The notes below the pieces were generated by a model. That model did no database searches. It was not told where the DNA came from and worked only from the letters and a program-made list of their open reading frames with translations. Below are positions 7,548-17,608 of a stretch of 24,726 nucleotides of DNA, piece after piece (position 1 is the first letter of the stretch; the number at the start of each line of letters is the position of its first letter). The translations under genes and the position numbers were made by a program. This DNA comes from an uncultured Collinsella sp. (GTDB lineage Bacteria; Actinomycetota; Coriobacteriia; Coriobacteriales; Coriobacteriaceae): contig CABUOF010000029.1 in the NCBI GenBank assembly GCA_902493125.1, positions 1 to 24,726 on the forward strand, read 5' to 3'.

Positions 7548-7577
7548 TTGGCTAGACGCGCCGCTTTGGGGTACCAT
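7548..7577 (+). promoter_or_regulatory. Promoter of the P-type ATPase transcript
   Basis: TTGGCT (7548-7553) and TACCAT (7572-7577) are spaced by 18 bp, predicting a start near 7584. This is just before the structured leader and leaves about 110 nt of untranslated RNA. Confidence 0.5.
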
Positions 7578-7583
7578 AGCTCC

Positions 7584-7695
7584 ACTATCAACTGCCGCTC
7601 AGCACGGCAGCCTTGATGAGCCCTTGCCCTTCTCCTGGGAATTATGATCGGGCATCAATCTGCTGAGTGGCCCGAATCCCAGGAGGGGACTCTAT
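7584..7695 (+). promoter_or_regulatory. Structured 5' leader with kissing-loop hairpins, candidate cis-regulatory RNA
   Basis: Hairpin 1 pairs 7587-7597 with 7605-7617 (11 bp with a 2-nt bulge) and has the 7-nt loop CTCAGCA (7598-7604). Hairpin 2 has a basal 9-bp stem, 7632-7640 with 7677-7685, and an apical 6-bp stem, 7648-7653 with 7670-7675. Its large loop contains TGCTGAG (7661-7667), exactly complementary to the whole loop of hairpin 1. The 3' arm of hairpin 2 includes the first bases of the Shine-Dalgarno sequence AGGAGGGG (7681-7688), so folding should block translation of the ATPase. I do not recognise the M-box or yybP-ykoY core sequences. Whether it is a riboswitch is an inference. 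Confidence 0.6.
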
Positions 7696-10377
<2,682 letters not shown>

Positions 10378-10388
10378 CGTACCTGTCC

Positions 10389-10477
10389 GGGCCCGCCCCT
10401 GCGTGTTTTCTTCTTCGCTGGTCCTCGCGCTTCGCGCTGCGGAATCGCTCAGAAGAAAACACTCCCGGGGCGGGCCC
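10389..10477. repeat. Long palindromic repeat, copy B
   Basis: Outer arms 10389-10399 and 10467-10477 pair over 11 bp, and inner arms 10404-10414 and 10451-10461 pair over 11 bp. A central GCGC-TTC-GCGC hairpin sits at 10427-10437. The layout matches copy A after pheT: G/C-rich outer stem, small internal loop, a second stem containing TTTTC, and a TTC-looped core. It lies 12 bp after the ATPase stop and has no T-run of its own. Confidence 0.8.
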
Positions 10478-10490
10478 TACGGCTACTTTG

Positions 10491-10566
10491 CTGGTTTCTC
10501 TCGCGCGGATGAAAAAGGCTGAGAGAAAGAAGGTGAGCGGCCGAGCAATTGCTCGGCCGCTCGTTT
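10491..10566 (+). terminator. Double-hairpin terminator module, first copy
   Basis: TTTCTCTC (10495-10502) pairs with GAGAGAAA (10521-10528). A 28-bp perfect palindrome at 10535-10562 (13-bp arms) follows, then GTTTT. The second hairpin is a plausible intrinsic terminator for the ATPase transcript. The module is repeated in diverged form at 10627-10708. Confidence 0.7.
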
Positions 10567-10579
10567 TGAATAAAGGATG

Positions 10580-10625
10580 TGCCCTTAGGAAACCCCTCCC
10601 GGCGGGCGGGCCCTGCGGTATCCTT
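10580..10625. repeat. Half copy C of the palindromic repeat
   Basis: This stretch matches the right half of copy A and its flank (about 412-457): GAAACCCC-like stem sequence, the GGGCGGG arm, then C-T-G-C-G and CCTTGTTG. The left half is missing, so no large stem can form. It also aligns with the right half of copy B, indicating duplication of the B arm plus the terminator module. Confidence 0.6.
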
Positions 10626-10626
10626 G

Positions 10627-10708
10627 TTGGCTTTTCTCCCGCGCGGATGATAAAGGGCTGAGGGAAAGTGTGTGAGCCGGTCGAGCGTTTGCTCGACCGG
10701 CTCTTTTT
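10627..10708 (+). terminator. Double-hairpin terminator module, second copy
   Basis: A 13-bp perfect stem, 10674-10686 with 10691-10703 (loop GTTT), is followed by a T-run to 10708, a strong intrinsic terminator. It is preceded by the shared segment containing GCGCGGATGA, flanked by TTTCTCCC and GAGGGAAA, which pair less well than in the first copy. The terminator stem differs from the first copy yet stays fully paired. Confidence 0.8.
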
Positions 10709-10756
10709 GTGGGAAAATACCTGCTCAGTTGTGATTTATGGTGCTGGGAGGCGCTT

Positions 10757-11941
10757 GTGGGCAAGGCTAAGGCTAAGGCGAAGAAAAAGACGACGGGGGC
10801 GCGGGCTAAGCGCGATCGTCGTCGGAAGCTTGCGACCGAGGCTCCCGCGTCTGCCGAGGAGTTGCTGGCAAGCGTGCCGGGACTTGACGCGCTGCAGGAT
10901 GTCCCGGCGTTTGATGACCTGCCGGTCGATGGGGCTCAGCGGGCGGCATTTGACGACTTTTGCGCACATGCTGAGGAGCCCGAGCAGATGCAGCTTGGCG
11001 CCGTGGTGCGCTTAGATCGCGGGTTTCCGCTGGTGGCGACGGCCGACGATACCTTTCGTGCCGAGCATGCCGTGGGGTTTGCCAAGTCGCGCGGCGAGGA
11101 CGAGGTGCTGCTGCCCGCCGTGGGCGACCGTGTGGCGGTGCGCCGCGCTCCCGGGCACGATATGGGCGTGATTGAGTGCGTTCTGCCGCGCCGTACGAGC
11201 TTTGAGCGTTGGCGCGGCCGTGCCCGTGGAGAGCGCCAGGTGCTCTGCTCCAACGTGGATAGCGTGCTAATCGTGCAGGCGCTCGGTGCCGGTGAGGTGC
11301 TGCTCGACCGCGTGGCGCGCTCGCTGGTGTTGGCGCTCGACTGCGATGCCGAGCCGGTGGTGGTGCTCACCAAAGCTGACCGCTGCGATGCCGAGGAACT
11401 CGAGCGCGATCTGGACCGCGTGCGCCGCCTGGTGGGTCCGGACGTGCGCGTGATCGTGACGTCCTCTGCCGAGGGCCGCGGCCTGGACGAGGTCCGTGCC
11501 TGCGTGCCTGCCGGGAGCTGTGCCATGATTCTGGGCGAGTCGGGTGCCGGCAAGTCGACGCTGCTCAATGCACTGCTGGGCCACGATACGTTGGCGACCG
11601 GCGGTGTGCGTGAACGCGACGACCAGGGCCGTCACACTACCGTCGCGCGCGTGATGGTGGCGCTGCCGGGCGACGCCGGCGTGATCGCCGATGCTCCGGG
11701 CCTGCGCAGCCTACCGCTCGTGGGTCACGAGCGAGGTCTGGCGCGCGCTTTCCCCGAGATTGTCGAGGCATCGCGCGCGTGCCGGTTTGGCGATTGCACA
11801 CATACCCATGAGCCGGGTTGTGCCGTTCGCGAGGCCGAGGGTGCCGGGCAGATTGACAGCCTGCGCCTGGAAACGTTCCAAAATCTGGCGTCATCCATGC
11901 GCGTGAGCGCTCAAATGCTCGATCCCGATGTTCATCTGTAA
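10757..11941 (+). CDS. rsgA: Small ribosomal subunit biogenesis GTPase RsgA
   Basis: This 394-aa circularly permuted GTPase helps mature the 30S subunit. GTG at 10757 follows GGGAGG at 10746-10751; an upstream in-frame ATG at 10709 falls close to the terminator and lacks such a site. The N terminus is Lys/Arg-rich (K-A-K-A-K-A-K-K-K), then an OB-like domain with VGDRVAV. The permuted GTPase order is G4 TKAD at 205-208, G1 GESGAGKST at 260-268 and G3 DAPG at 312-315. A zinc site Cys342-Cys347-His349-Cys355 (C-R-F-G-D-C-T-H) follows. The N-terminal extension is longer than in many RsgA proteins. It is a single-gene unit between terminators. Confidence 0.93.
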   Translation: MGKAKAKAKKKTTGARAKRDRRRKLATEAPASAEELLASVPGLDALQDVPAFDDLPVDGAQRAAFDDFCAHAEEPEQMQLGAVVRLDRGFPLVATADDTFRAEHAVGFAKSRGEDEVLLPAVGDRVAVRRAPGHDMGVIECVLPRRTSFERWRGRARGERQVLCSNVDSVLIVQALGAGEVLLDRVARSLVLALDCDAEPVVVLTKADRCDAEELERDLDRVRRLVGPDVRVIVTSSAEGRGLDEVRACVPAGSCAMILGESGAGKSTLLNALLGHDTLATGGVRERDDQGRHTTVARVMVALPGDAGVIADAPGLRSLPLVGHERGLARAFPEIVEASRACRFGDCTHTHEPGCAVREAEGAGQIDSLRLETFQNLASSMRVSAQMLDPDVHL

Positions 11942-11958
11942 TTGATTTTTCCTATGAC

Positions 11959-11993
11959 AGCCGTCTCCCAACTGTTCAGGAGACGGCTTTTTT
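11959..11993 (+). terminator. Intrinsic terminator of rsgA
   Basis: AGCCGTCTCC (11959-11968) pairs perfectly with GGAGACGGCT (11979-11988), followed by a run of six T. It begins 18 nt after the rsgA stop. Confidence 0.93.
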
Positions 11994-12023
11994 GCTGCGG
12001 AAAAGCCTCGAAACATGTAATTT

Positions 12024-12096
12024 GCTGACGTGCTGACCAAAACCTTGCCACGAGCTTGACGGGCTGGTCAGCTTTTGGTCAGCGATTGGTTTGACA
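12024..12096. promoter_or_regulatory. Repeated GCTGAC/GTCAGC boxes and -35 upstream of the Tad operon
   Basis: GCTGAC occurs at 12024-12029 and 12032-12037, and GGTCAGC in the opposite sense at 12066-12072 and 12077-12083. Bases 12032-12042 and 12073-12083 form a perfect 11-bp inverted repeat. A consensus TTGACA lies at 12091-12096, but the hexamer 17 bp further on (GATTGC) is a poor -10. The arrangement suggests a regulated promoter of the pilus operon. The regulator is unknown. Confidence 0.45.
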
Positions 12097-12193
12097 TCGA
12101 AAACCAAGATCGCGATTGCGCCGCTTTGCGCTCTGACCGCCCAGACAATGGTGGTACGGGCATTCGTCCGGCACTGCCATGAGAGGAGCGGCC

Positions 12194-12853
12194 GTGAACA
12201 AGAGCAAGCGCATCGCCATCAGCCTGGTCGCGGGCGTGCTCGCTGCGCTGCTCTGTATGGCTTACGGCTCGTCGATCCGCTCACGAGCCGAACAGGTCCA
12301 GGCTGAGACCTTGGCCAAGTACGGTGGCGATCGCGTCGAGGTATGCGTCGCGGCGCGCGATATCGATGTGGGCGAGACCCTCGATGAGACCAATGTCATA
12401 ACCCAGGAATGGCTGACAAGTCTGCTGCCGCGTGACGCGGTGACCGAGCTGCGCCAGGTGCGCGGCGACGTGACGACTTCGCGTATTCCCAAAAACGCCG
12501 TGATCTGCAATGTCTACACCAAGGCCGAGAGCCACAAGCTCGAGGTGCCTAAGGGCAAGGTCGCCGTTTCGGTGGCGGTCGATGCCGAGCACTCGGTCGG
12601 CGGCGCCACGGGCGTGGGCAGCTACGTGGATGTGTATGTGCAAAAAGACGGCGTAACCGATCGGCTGTGCGGCGCGTACGTAATCGATACCAGTGAGGAT
12701 TCCGGTGCCACGCGCGAGGGCAAGATCGAATGGGTGACGCTGGCGGCTGACCCCGAAGACGTCAAGGAACTGCTGGGAGCCTCGGGCAAGGGAACGGTCA
12801 GCTTGACGATTCCTGCCACGGCGCGCGGCAAAAAGAGCGGAGGCGACGAGTGA
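12194..12853 (+). CDS. cpaB: Flp pilus assembly protein CpaB/RcpC
   Basis: This 219-aa protein has one N-terminal membrane helix (about residues 7-25) and an extracytoplasmic region with an SAF-like domain: V-E-V-C-V-A-A-R-D-I-D-V-G-E-T-L, then SRIPKNAVI and VAVSVAVDAEHSVGG...VGSYVDVYV. This is the RcpC/CpaB pattern. GTG at 12194 is chosen because GAGAGGAG at 12181-12188 is spaced 5 nt from it; the upstream ATG at 12179 overlaps that site. It is the first gene of the Tad operon and its stop overlaps the next start (TGATG). In diderms CpaB works with the secretin; here, with no secretin, it probably helps the membrane complex or the pilus exit path. Confidence 0.82.
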   Translation: MNKSKRIAISLVAGVLAALLCMAYGSSIRSRAEQVQAETLAKYGGDRVEVCVAARDIDVGETLDETNVITQEWLTSLLPRDAVTELRQVRGDVTTSRIPKNAVICNVYTKAESHKLEVPKGKVAVSVAVDAEHSVGGATGVGSYVDVYVQKDGVTDRLCGAYVIDTSEDSGATREGKIEWVTLAADPEDVKELLGASGKGTVSLTIPATARGKKSGGDE

Positions 12854-14502
12854 TGAAGGCGATCTGGCTTGCGTGCTGCGCGTGCGGCGATTACGGGCTG
12901 TTGCAGCGGGAAGTCGAGGGCCGTGATGCGGGTGCACAGGTGCTTCGCGTGGGTGACCTGGACGGGCTGATTTCCATGGCTCGGGCGTTTCCGTCGCGCC
13001 GCGGGGCTGCCATCATCGCGGCGTCTCTGTTTGATACCGAAGATGTGCGCAAGACTGTTGCGCGCCTGACGGCCGAAGGCCGCGTGAGTCGCGTGGTCGT
13101 GTTGATAGAAGCGCTCGATCCGTCGGATATCGAGGGGCTGTTTCGCGCGGGGGCGACCGAGGTCATCGCTGCACACAGTATATGCGGCAACGGGCGCGCG
13201 GGCGAGGGAGCGGTTGATTCCGATCGGCGCATGACGATTGAGCCCGATGCTTTTGTTGATAGGGAACCCGGGGCGCCTCGCGCTACAAGAGGCCCGCGTG
13301 TTGATGATTATGGAAAAGCGGAAGCCGAGCATGGTCGGCGCCCCCGGAACCCCCTTGTATACGATGACGCTGGAGGGCCGGCGCAGCATGCTGGCGATTC
13401 CCCGGCTGTAGATATGGGATACGTGCACGGCGTGAATCTGGCGGATGAACTCGATGAAGTTGAGGGCTTTGCCGGGTGCGGCGAGTTGTCGCTGATGCAG
13501 CATGAGCAGATTGCACAGAACGAGCCTGCCTCGCAGACCGAACAAGCTGCCATGCCGGCTTGGACGCAGCGTGTGGCTGCGGCGGGGGAGACGGGGACGC
13601 TGTCACCGACGCCCGCCCCGCCGCCTCCGATGCCGCCGGCAGACGCTGCCGCTTCGCCGCATCGAGCTCCGGTCATCTGCGCCATTTCGGGTTCGGGCGG
13701 TTGCGGCAAGTCGACGATCGTTGCCACCATGGCACACACATCGTCGCTGTTGGGCTTGCGTGCCGCCGTGCTCGACCTGGATCTGATGTTTGGAAACCTT
13801 TACGACTTGTTAGGCGTCGATGCTCCGCGCGATATGGCGGCACTTATCGAGCCGTCGGCGGCGGGCACGCTCACCGAGCCGGATATCGTAGCCACATCGA
13901 TGCGCGTGGCACCGGGCGTTACGCTCTGGGGTCCCGTCTCGGCGCCCGAGCAAGCCGAGCTCATGGCACGTCCGGTGGAGCTACTGCTTGATGTTCTGCG
14001 TCGAGAATCCGATGTGGTCTTTATCGATACCTCGGTCTTTTGGGGCGACGCCGTGGCGGCTGCGGTGGCGGCGAGCGACCGTTGCCTGGTCGTTGGCGAT
14101 GCGGCGGTGTCGTCCGCGGCATCGGCATCGCGCGTCATTGAACTGGCAGGTCGAGTAGGTGTGCCGCGCACGCGCATGAGCGCCGTGTTCAACCGGTTCG
14201 GTGCGCGCGGGGCAGACGAGGACGTCGCCATGCGCTTTGAGATTGCCTGTGCGTTGAGCTCCAAGATTCGTATCGCCGATGGCGGGCAGGATCTCGCCGC
14301 GCTCATGGCGTTTGGGCGCGCTGACGAGGCGGTGGGGCAGACCAGCGCTTTTGCGACTAGCGTGCGCGAGGCCACGCGCGAGATGCTCGTGGAACTGGGG
14401 TGCGCCGTCGGCCCTTGGAGCGATATGGTCGCCGACCGTGCAACGCGCACCGAACGCCCGCGTATCCGCCTTCCCTGGTCGCGCGAGGGCGATCAGCGAT
14501 GA
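12853..14502 (+). CDS. tadZ: Tad pilus localisation ATPase, TadZ/CpaE-like
   Basis: This 549-aa protein has a receiver-like N-terminal part (about residues 1-120), a long Pro/Ala/Glu-rich linker (about 125-270), and a ParA/MinD-type ATPase domain. Walker A is GSGGCGKST with Lys286. The position of the signature lysine of deviant Walker A (KGGxGK) is Ser281, so the motif is atypical, as is known for TadZ. Downstream, VLDLDLMFGNLYDLLG and VVFIDTSVFWGD match the Walker A' and B regions. TadZ-like proteins position the pilus machine at the membrane or pole. The start ATG overlaps the cpaB stop, and the 3' end overlaps cpaF by 4 nt. Confidence 0.82.
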   Translation: MKAIWLACCACGDYGLLQREVEGRDAGAQVLRVGDLDGLISMARAFPSRRGAAIIAASLFDTEDVRKTVARLTAEGRVSRVVVLIEALDPSDIEGLFRAGATEVIAAHSICGNGRAGEGAVDSDRRMTIEPDAFVDREPGAPRATRGPRVDDYGKAEAEHGRRPRNPLVYDDAGGPAQHAGDSPAVDMGYVHGVNLADELDEVEGFAGCGELSLMQHEQIAQNEPASQTEQAAMPAWTQRVAAAGETGTLSPTPAPPPPMPPADAAASPHRAPVICAISGSGGCGKSTIVATMAHTSSLLGLRAAVLDLDLMFGNLYDLLGVDAPRDMAALIEPSAAGTLTEPDIVATSMRVAPGVTLWGPVSAPEQAELMARPVELLLDVLRRESDVVFIDTSVFWGDAVAAAVAASDRCLVVGDAAVSSAASASRVIELAGRVGVPRTRMSAVFNRFGARGADEDVAMRFEIACALSSKIRIADGGQDLAALMAFGRADEAVGQTSAFATSVREATREMLVELGCAVGPWSDMVADRATRTERPRIRLPWSREGDQR

Positions 14503-15827
14503 GCCTGCAAACGAGGATTAAGGCTGCCGGCGCTGCGGCGGCGGCAGCGCCTGTAGATGCGGGGCGTCGCCGCGCCGTGAAACGACGCACCAAGCGCGCC
14601 GTGATGGACCGCATGGGTTACGACGAAGTGGCGCGTATCAGCGCCTATATCGACCCGGCACTTGCCCGCTCGGAATTGCGTCCTGCGGTGGAGGCGGCGC
14701 TCAATGTTGAGGAGCCGACCGATCTCGCGACGCCCGAGCGCGAGACCATCATCGACGAGATTTTGGATGACGTGGTGGGCTTGGGGCCGTTGCAGCCGCT
14801 CATCGAGGACGACACCGTTACCGAGATCATGATCAACGGCTGCCGCTCGGCTTTCTTTGAACGCGGCGGCGTCTTGTACCCCATCGAGCATGCGTTTGAG
14901 GATGATGAACAGATCCGTGTGCTTATCGACCGCATTATCTCGCCACTTGGCCGCCGCATCGACGAGCGCAGCCCCATCGTCAACGCCCGCCTCAAAACGG
15001 GCTATCGCGTCAACGCGGTGATTCCGCCTGTGGCGATTGACGGACCGATTCTCACCATCCGAAAGTTCTCGGACCGTATCTGCTCGCTGGACGAGCTCGT
15101 GGGGTTGGGATCGCTGCCGCTTTGGTATGCGCAGCTGCTGTCGTGTGCGGTGTCGCTGCGACAGGACCTGGCGGTTGCGGGAGGCACGGGATCTGGTAAG
15201 ACCACCCTGCTCAACGCGTTGTCATGTGAGATTTCCACCGGCGAGCGCATCGTGACGATCGAGGACTCTGCCGAGCTCAAGTTTGCGCATCATCCGCACG
15301 TGGTGCGCCTAGAGGCGCGCGAGGCTTCAATTGAGGGCGAGGGCGCGGTGACGATCCGCGACCTGGTAACTAATGCCCTACGCATGCGCCCCGACCGCAT
15401 CGTGGTGGGCGAGGTGCGCGGTGCCGAGTGCTGCGACATGTTGCAGGCCATGAACACGGGCCACGACGGGTCGCTCACCACACTTCATGCGGGTTCAGAA
15501 CAGGAGACCGTGGTGCGTCTGACGTTGCTTGCACGTTATGGCATCGATCTGCCGAGCGAGCTCATCGAGGAGCAGATTGCCATGGCGCTCGACGGCATCG
15601 TGATGTCCGAGCGCCACGCCGATGGCAGGCGTTTCGTCTCCTCGTATTCGGGGGTGCGACGCGCCGCATCGGGTGGCGTAGAGCTCGAGCGCTATGTGAC
15701 GTTCGATGCCGCCGAGCGCACCTGGACGCTTGACCGCGAGCCGCCGTTTATCGCAGAAGGCCTGCGGTCGGGGACGCTCACACAAGAGGAGGTGGACGAA
15801 TGGAGATCACTGTGCCCCTCGTCGTAG
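14499..15827 (+). CDS. cpaF: Tad secretion ATPase CpaF/TadA
   Basis: This 442-aa secretion ATPase powers Flp pilus assembly as a cytoplasmic hexamer. ATG at 14499 overlaps the tadZ stop in an ATGA junction, far better than the longer open frame beginning upstream. Landmarks are the N-terminal GLGPLQPLIEDDTVTEIMING block, the RIDERSPIVNARL segment, Walker A GGTGSGKTT at 228-236 with Lys234, the Asp-box-like IEDSAEL, Walker B-region RIVVGEVRGAE and the His-box HDGSLTTLHA. All are intact, and the length is normal for actinobacterial CpaF. Its 3' end overlaps tadB by 28 nt. Confidence 0.93.
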   Translation: MSLQTRIKAAGAAAAAAPVDAGRRRAVKRRTKRAVMDRMGYDEVARISAYIDPALARSELRPAVEAALNVEEPTDLATPERETIIDEILDDVVGLGPLQPLIEDDTVTEIMINGCRSAFFERGGVLYPIEHAFEDDEQIRVLIDRIISPLGRRIDERSPIVNARLKTGYRVNAVIPPVAIDGPILTIRKFSDRICSLDELVGLGSLPLWYAQLLSCAVSLRQDLAVAGGTGSGKTTLLNALSCEISTGERIVTIEDSAELKFAHHPHVVRLEAREASIEGEGAVTIRDLVTNALRMRPDRIVVGEVRGAECCDMLQAMNTGHDGSLTTLHAGSEQETVVRLTLLARYGIDLPSELIEEQIAMALDGIVMSERHADGRRFVSSYSGVRRAASGGVELERYVTFDAAERTWTLDREPPFIAEGLRSGTLTQEEVDEWRSLCPSS

Positions 15828-16726
15828 GGGGCTTGGCAGGGCTTTCTGTCGCGACGGCGTGCGGGGCGGAACCTCGTGTGCCGCAGGTACCGCCGGCGGA
15901 GCTGGCACGTCAGGCGCTCGAGACGGTGGCAGAGAAGCTGCCGCGTGAGCTGGTGGAAAACGATCTGCTGAAAAAGATCGCCCGTTCGTGGGCATCGCTG
16001 GCTCCGGCGCATCGCCTTGGCCTCGTGATCGAAGATGCTTCGGGACGTTTGGCGTTTCTGCTGCTATCGAGCGGTGTCTGCTGCGTTTTACTAACGATGG
16101 TGTCGTTATCGCCCCTCGGATTTGCCTTGGGATTTGTTGCTCCGTTTGCCGTTGGCGCCGCTCGGGATGGCTTTGAGAGCCGGCGCGAGCAACACGATGC
16201 AGAAGAGGCAATGCCCGAGGCGTTTACCGCACTTTCCATGTCGCTTGCCTCGGGACATTCGCTGGCCCAGGGCATGCGCTTTGTGGGCGCTCATGCGCAA
16301 GAGCCAGTACATACCGAGTTTTTGCGGGTGGCGGCGGCGATCGATTGCGGCATCTCGGCGACCGACGCGCTCGATGACTTGCTCGTGCGTATCGACGCCC
16401 CCGGTCTTTCGCTTGTGACCTTGGCGCTTAAGGTGTCTCAGCGCACCGGCGCTCCGCTTGCCGACTTACTGTCCGAGGCGTCGAGCATGGTGGGGGAGCG
16501 CATTGAGCTCAAGCGCCGCCTGGATGTTAAGACGTCGCAGGCTCGCATGTCTGCGCATATGGTCGCGGCGATGCCGGCGGGCATGTGCGCGGTGTTGGCG
16601 CTGCTTTCGGCAGATTTTCGTCGCGGTCTTGCGACGCCTGCCGGCGCGGGCGCTGTGGTGCTGGGTCTTGCCCTCAACGCCGTTGCCCTGGTGGTTATCC
16701 GGCGCATTATGCGGGTGGAGCTATGA
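15800..16726 (+). CDS. tadB: Tad pilus inner-membrane platform protein TadB
   Basis: This 308-aa membrane protein has a type II secretion F-domain. Hydrophobic segments lie near residues 3-20, about 75-115 and two at the C terminus (VAAMPAGMCAVLALL and VVLGLALNAVALVVI). The cytoplasmic F-domain shows AMPEAFTALSMSLASGHS and the LKVSQRTGAPLADLL pattern typical of TadB. The start follows GAGGAGG at 15786-15792, inside the end of cpaF. TadB and TadC form the platform on which CpaF assembles the pilus. It overlaps tadC by 4 nt. Confidence 0.87.
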   Translation: MEITVPLVVGGLAGLSVATACGAEPRVPQVPPAELARQALETVAEKLPRELVENDLLKKIARSWASLAPAHRLGLVIEDASGRLAFLLLSSGVCCVLLTMVSLSPLGFALGFVAPFAVGAARDGFESRREQHDAEEAMPEAFTALSMSLASGHSLAQGMRFVGAHAQEPVHTEFLRVAAAIDCGISATDALDDLLVRIDAPGLSLVTLALKVSQRTGAPLADLLSEASSMVGERIELKRRLDVKTSQARMSAHMVAAMPAGMCAVLALLSADFRRGLATPAGAGAVVLGLALNAVALVVIRRIMRVEL

Positions 16727-17364
16727 GCGCCCCGGTTGCAGTTGCGGCTTGCCTGTGCGCCCTGAGTGTATTTGTCGCGACGGGTTTGGATCGGGCGGAT
16801 GCACGCAAGATCGCAGAGGCCTGCAAGCGCGAGGCGGTGCTGGTCGCTGCTGCGGGTCGCTCGGTGGTCGATGCTCTGACCGCGCGAGTGAAGGGCGCGG
16901 TTGGAGCGGGCGGCCCGGCGCGAGTGTCGCTCGGCGAAGTGTCCGAGATGATTGATGTTGTGCGCTTGGGTCTTTCGGCCGGTCTTTCGTTTGATGCGGC
17001 GCTTGAGATTTTCTGCGCCAACCGCCGGTCAGTGCTGGCTCTTCGCCTTGAGCGCGCCTGCATGGCGTGGCAGGTGGGCGTGGGCACGCGTGAGGACGAG
17101 TTGTTGGCCGCCGCGCGCGACCTGGACGTGCGAGCGCTCGAGACCTTTGCCATCACGGTGGGGCAGGCGCTCGCCCTGGGTGCCCCACTTGCCGAGACGC
17201 TGGCCGCTCAAAGTCGCGAGATCCGTGCGGCTCATCGCGCCGCGGTCGAGCGCGAGATCGAGCGTGCGCCCGTCAAGCTGCTGATTCCCACCGGCACGCT
17301 CATCTTGCCGGCGTTGCTTCTGTCCATATTGGGCCCGCTGCTGGGAGCAGGCGGGATGATGTAG
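16723..17364 (+). CDS. tadC: Tad pilus inner-membrane platform protein TadC
   Basis: This 213-aa protein has an N-terminal hydrophobic helix (VAVAACLCALSVFVATGL), a T2SSF-like middle region (EMIDVVRLGLSAGLSFDAAL and FAITVGQALALGAPLAETL) and a C-terminal helix pair region (LLIPTGTLILPALLLSILG). ATG at 16723 overlaps the tadB stop as ATGA; the longer open frame upstream overlaps tadB heavily and is rejected. It is somewhat shorter than many TadC proteins. It partners TadB in the platform. Confidence 0.85.
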   Translation: MSAPVAVAACLCALSVFVATGLDRADARKIAEACKREAVLVAAAGRSVVDALTARVKGAVGAGGPARVSLGEVSEMIDVVRLGLSAGLSFDAALEIFCANRRSVLALRLERACMAWQVGVGTREDELLAAARDLDVRALETFAITVGQALALGAPLAETLAAQSREIRAAHRAAVEREIERAPVKLLIPTGTLILPALLLSILGPLLGAGGMM

Positions 17365-17374
17365 GGAGGAATAC

Positions 17375-17608
17375 ATGAACACGATGACTGACGCTGCTGG
17401 CAAGGTCCAGGGCTGGGCGTTTTGCCGGGCGGCACATGTTCGTCAGCGCGCCAAGGAACTATTGCAGGAGGAGAGTGCACAGGGTACCACCGAGTATGCC
17501 ATCTTGGTCGGCGTGCTCGTGGTGATCGCGATTATCGCCATCGTCGCATTTAAGGGCAAGGTCCAAGATCTATGGAACGCTATCAGCGAGGGCATCAACA
17601 GCCTGTAG
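17375..17608 (+). CDS. flp: Flp-family type IVb pilin
   Basis: This 77-aa protein is the likely major pilin. A 36-residue charged leader ends in LQEESAQ, followed by GTTEYAILVG and a hydrophobic stretch (VLVVIAIIAIVAF), then a short tail KGKVQDLWNAISEGINSL. Cleavage is predicted after the Ala of ESA, placing Glu at +5 as in Flp pilins. The ATG follows GGGAGGA at 17365-17371. It comes directly after tadC, as in many actinobacterial Tad operons. The processing peptidase (TadV/CpaA) is not in the window. Confidence 0.88.
   Translation: MNTMTDAAGKVQGWAFCRAAHVRQRAKELLQEESAQGTTEYAILVGVLVVIAIIAIVAFKGKVQDLWNAISEGINSL

Noticed and set aside
7328..7555. 75-codon frame in the pyk-ATPase intergenic region
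   Set aside because: No Shine-Dalgarno sequence, no recognisable protein features, and it overlaps promoter elements.
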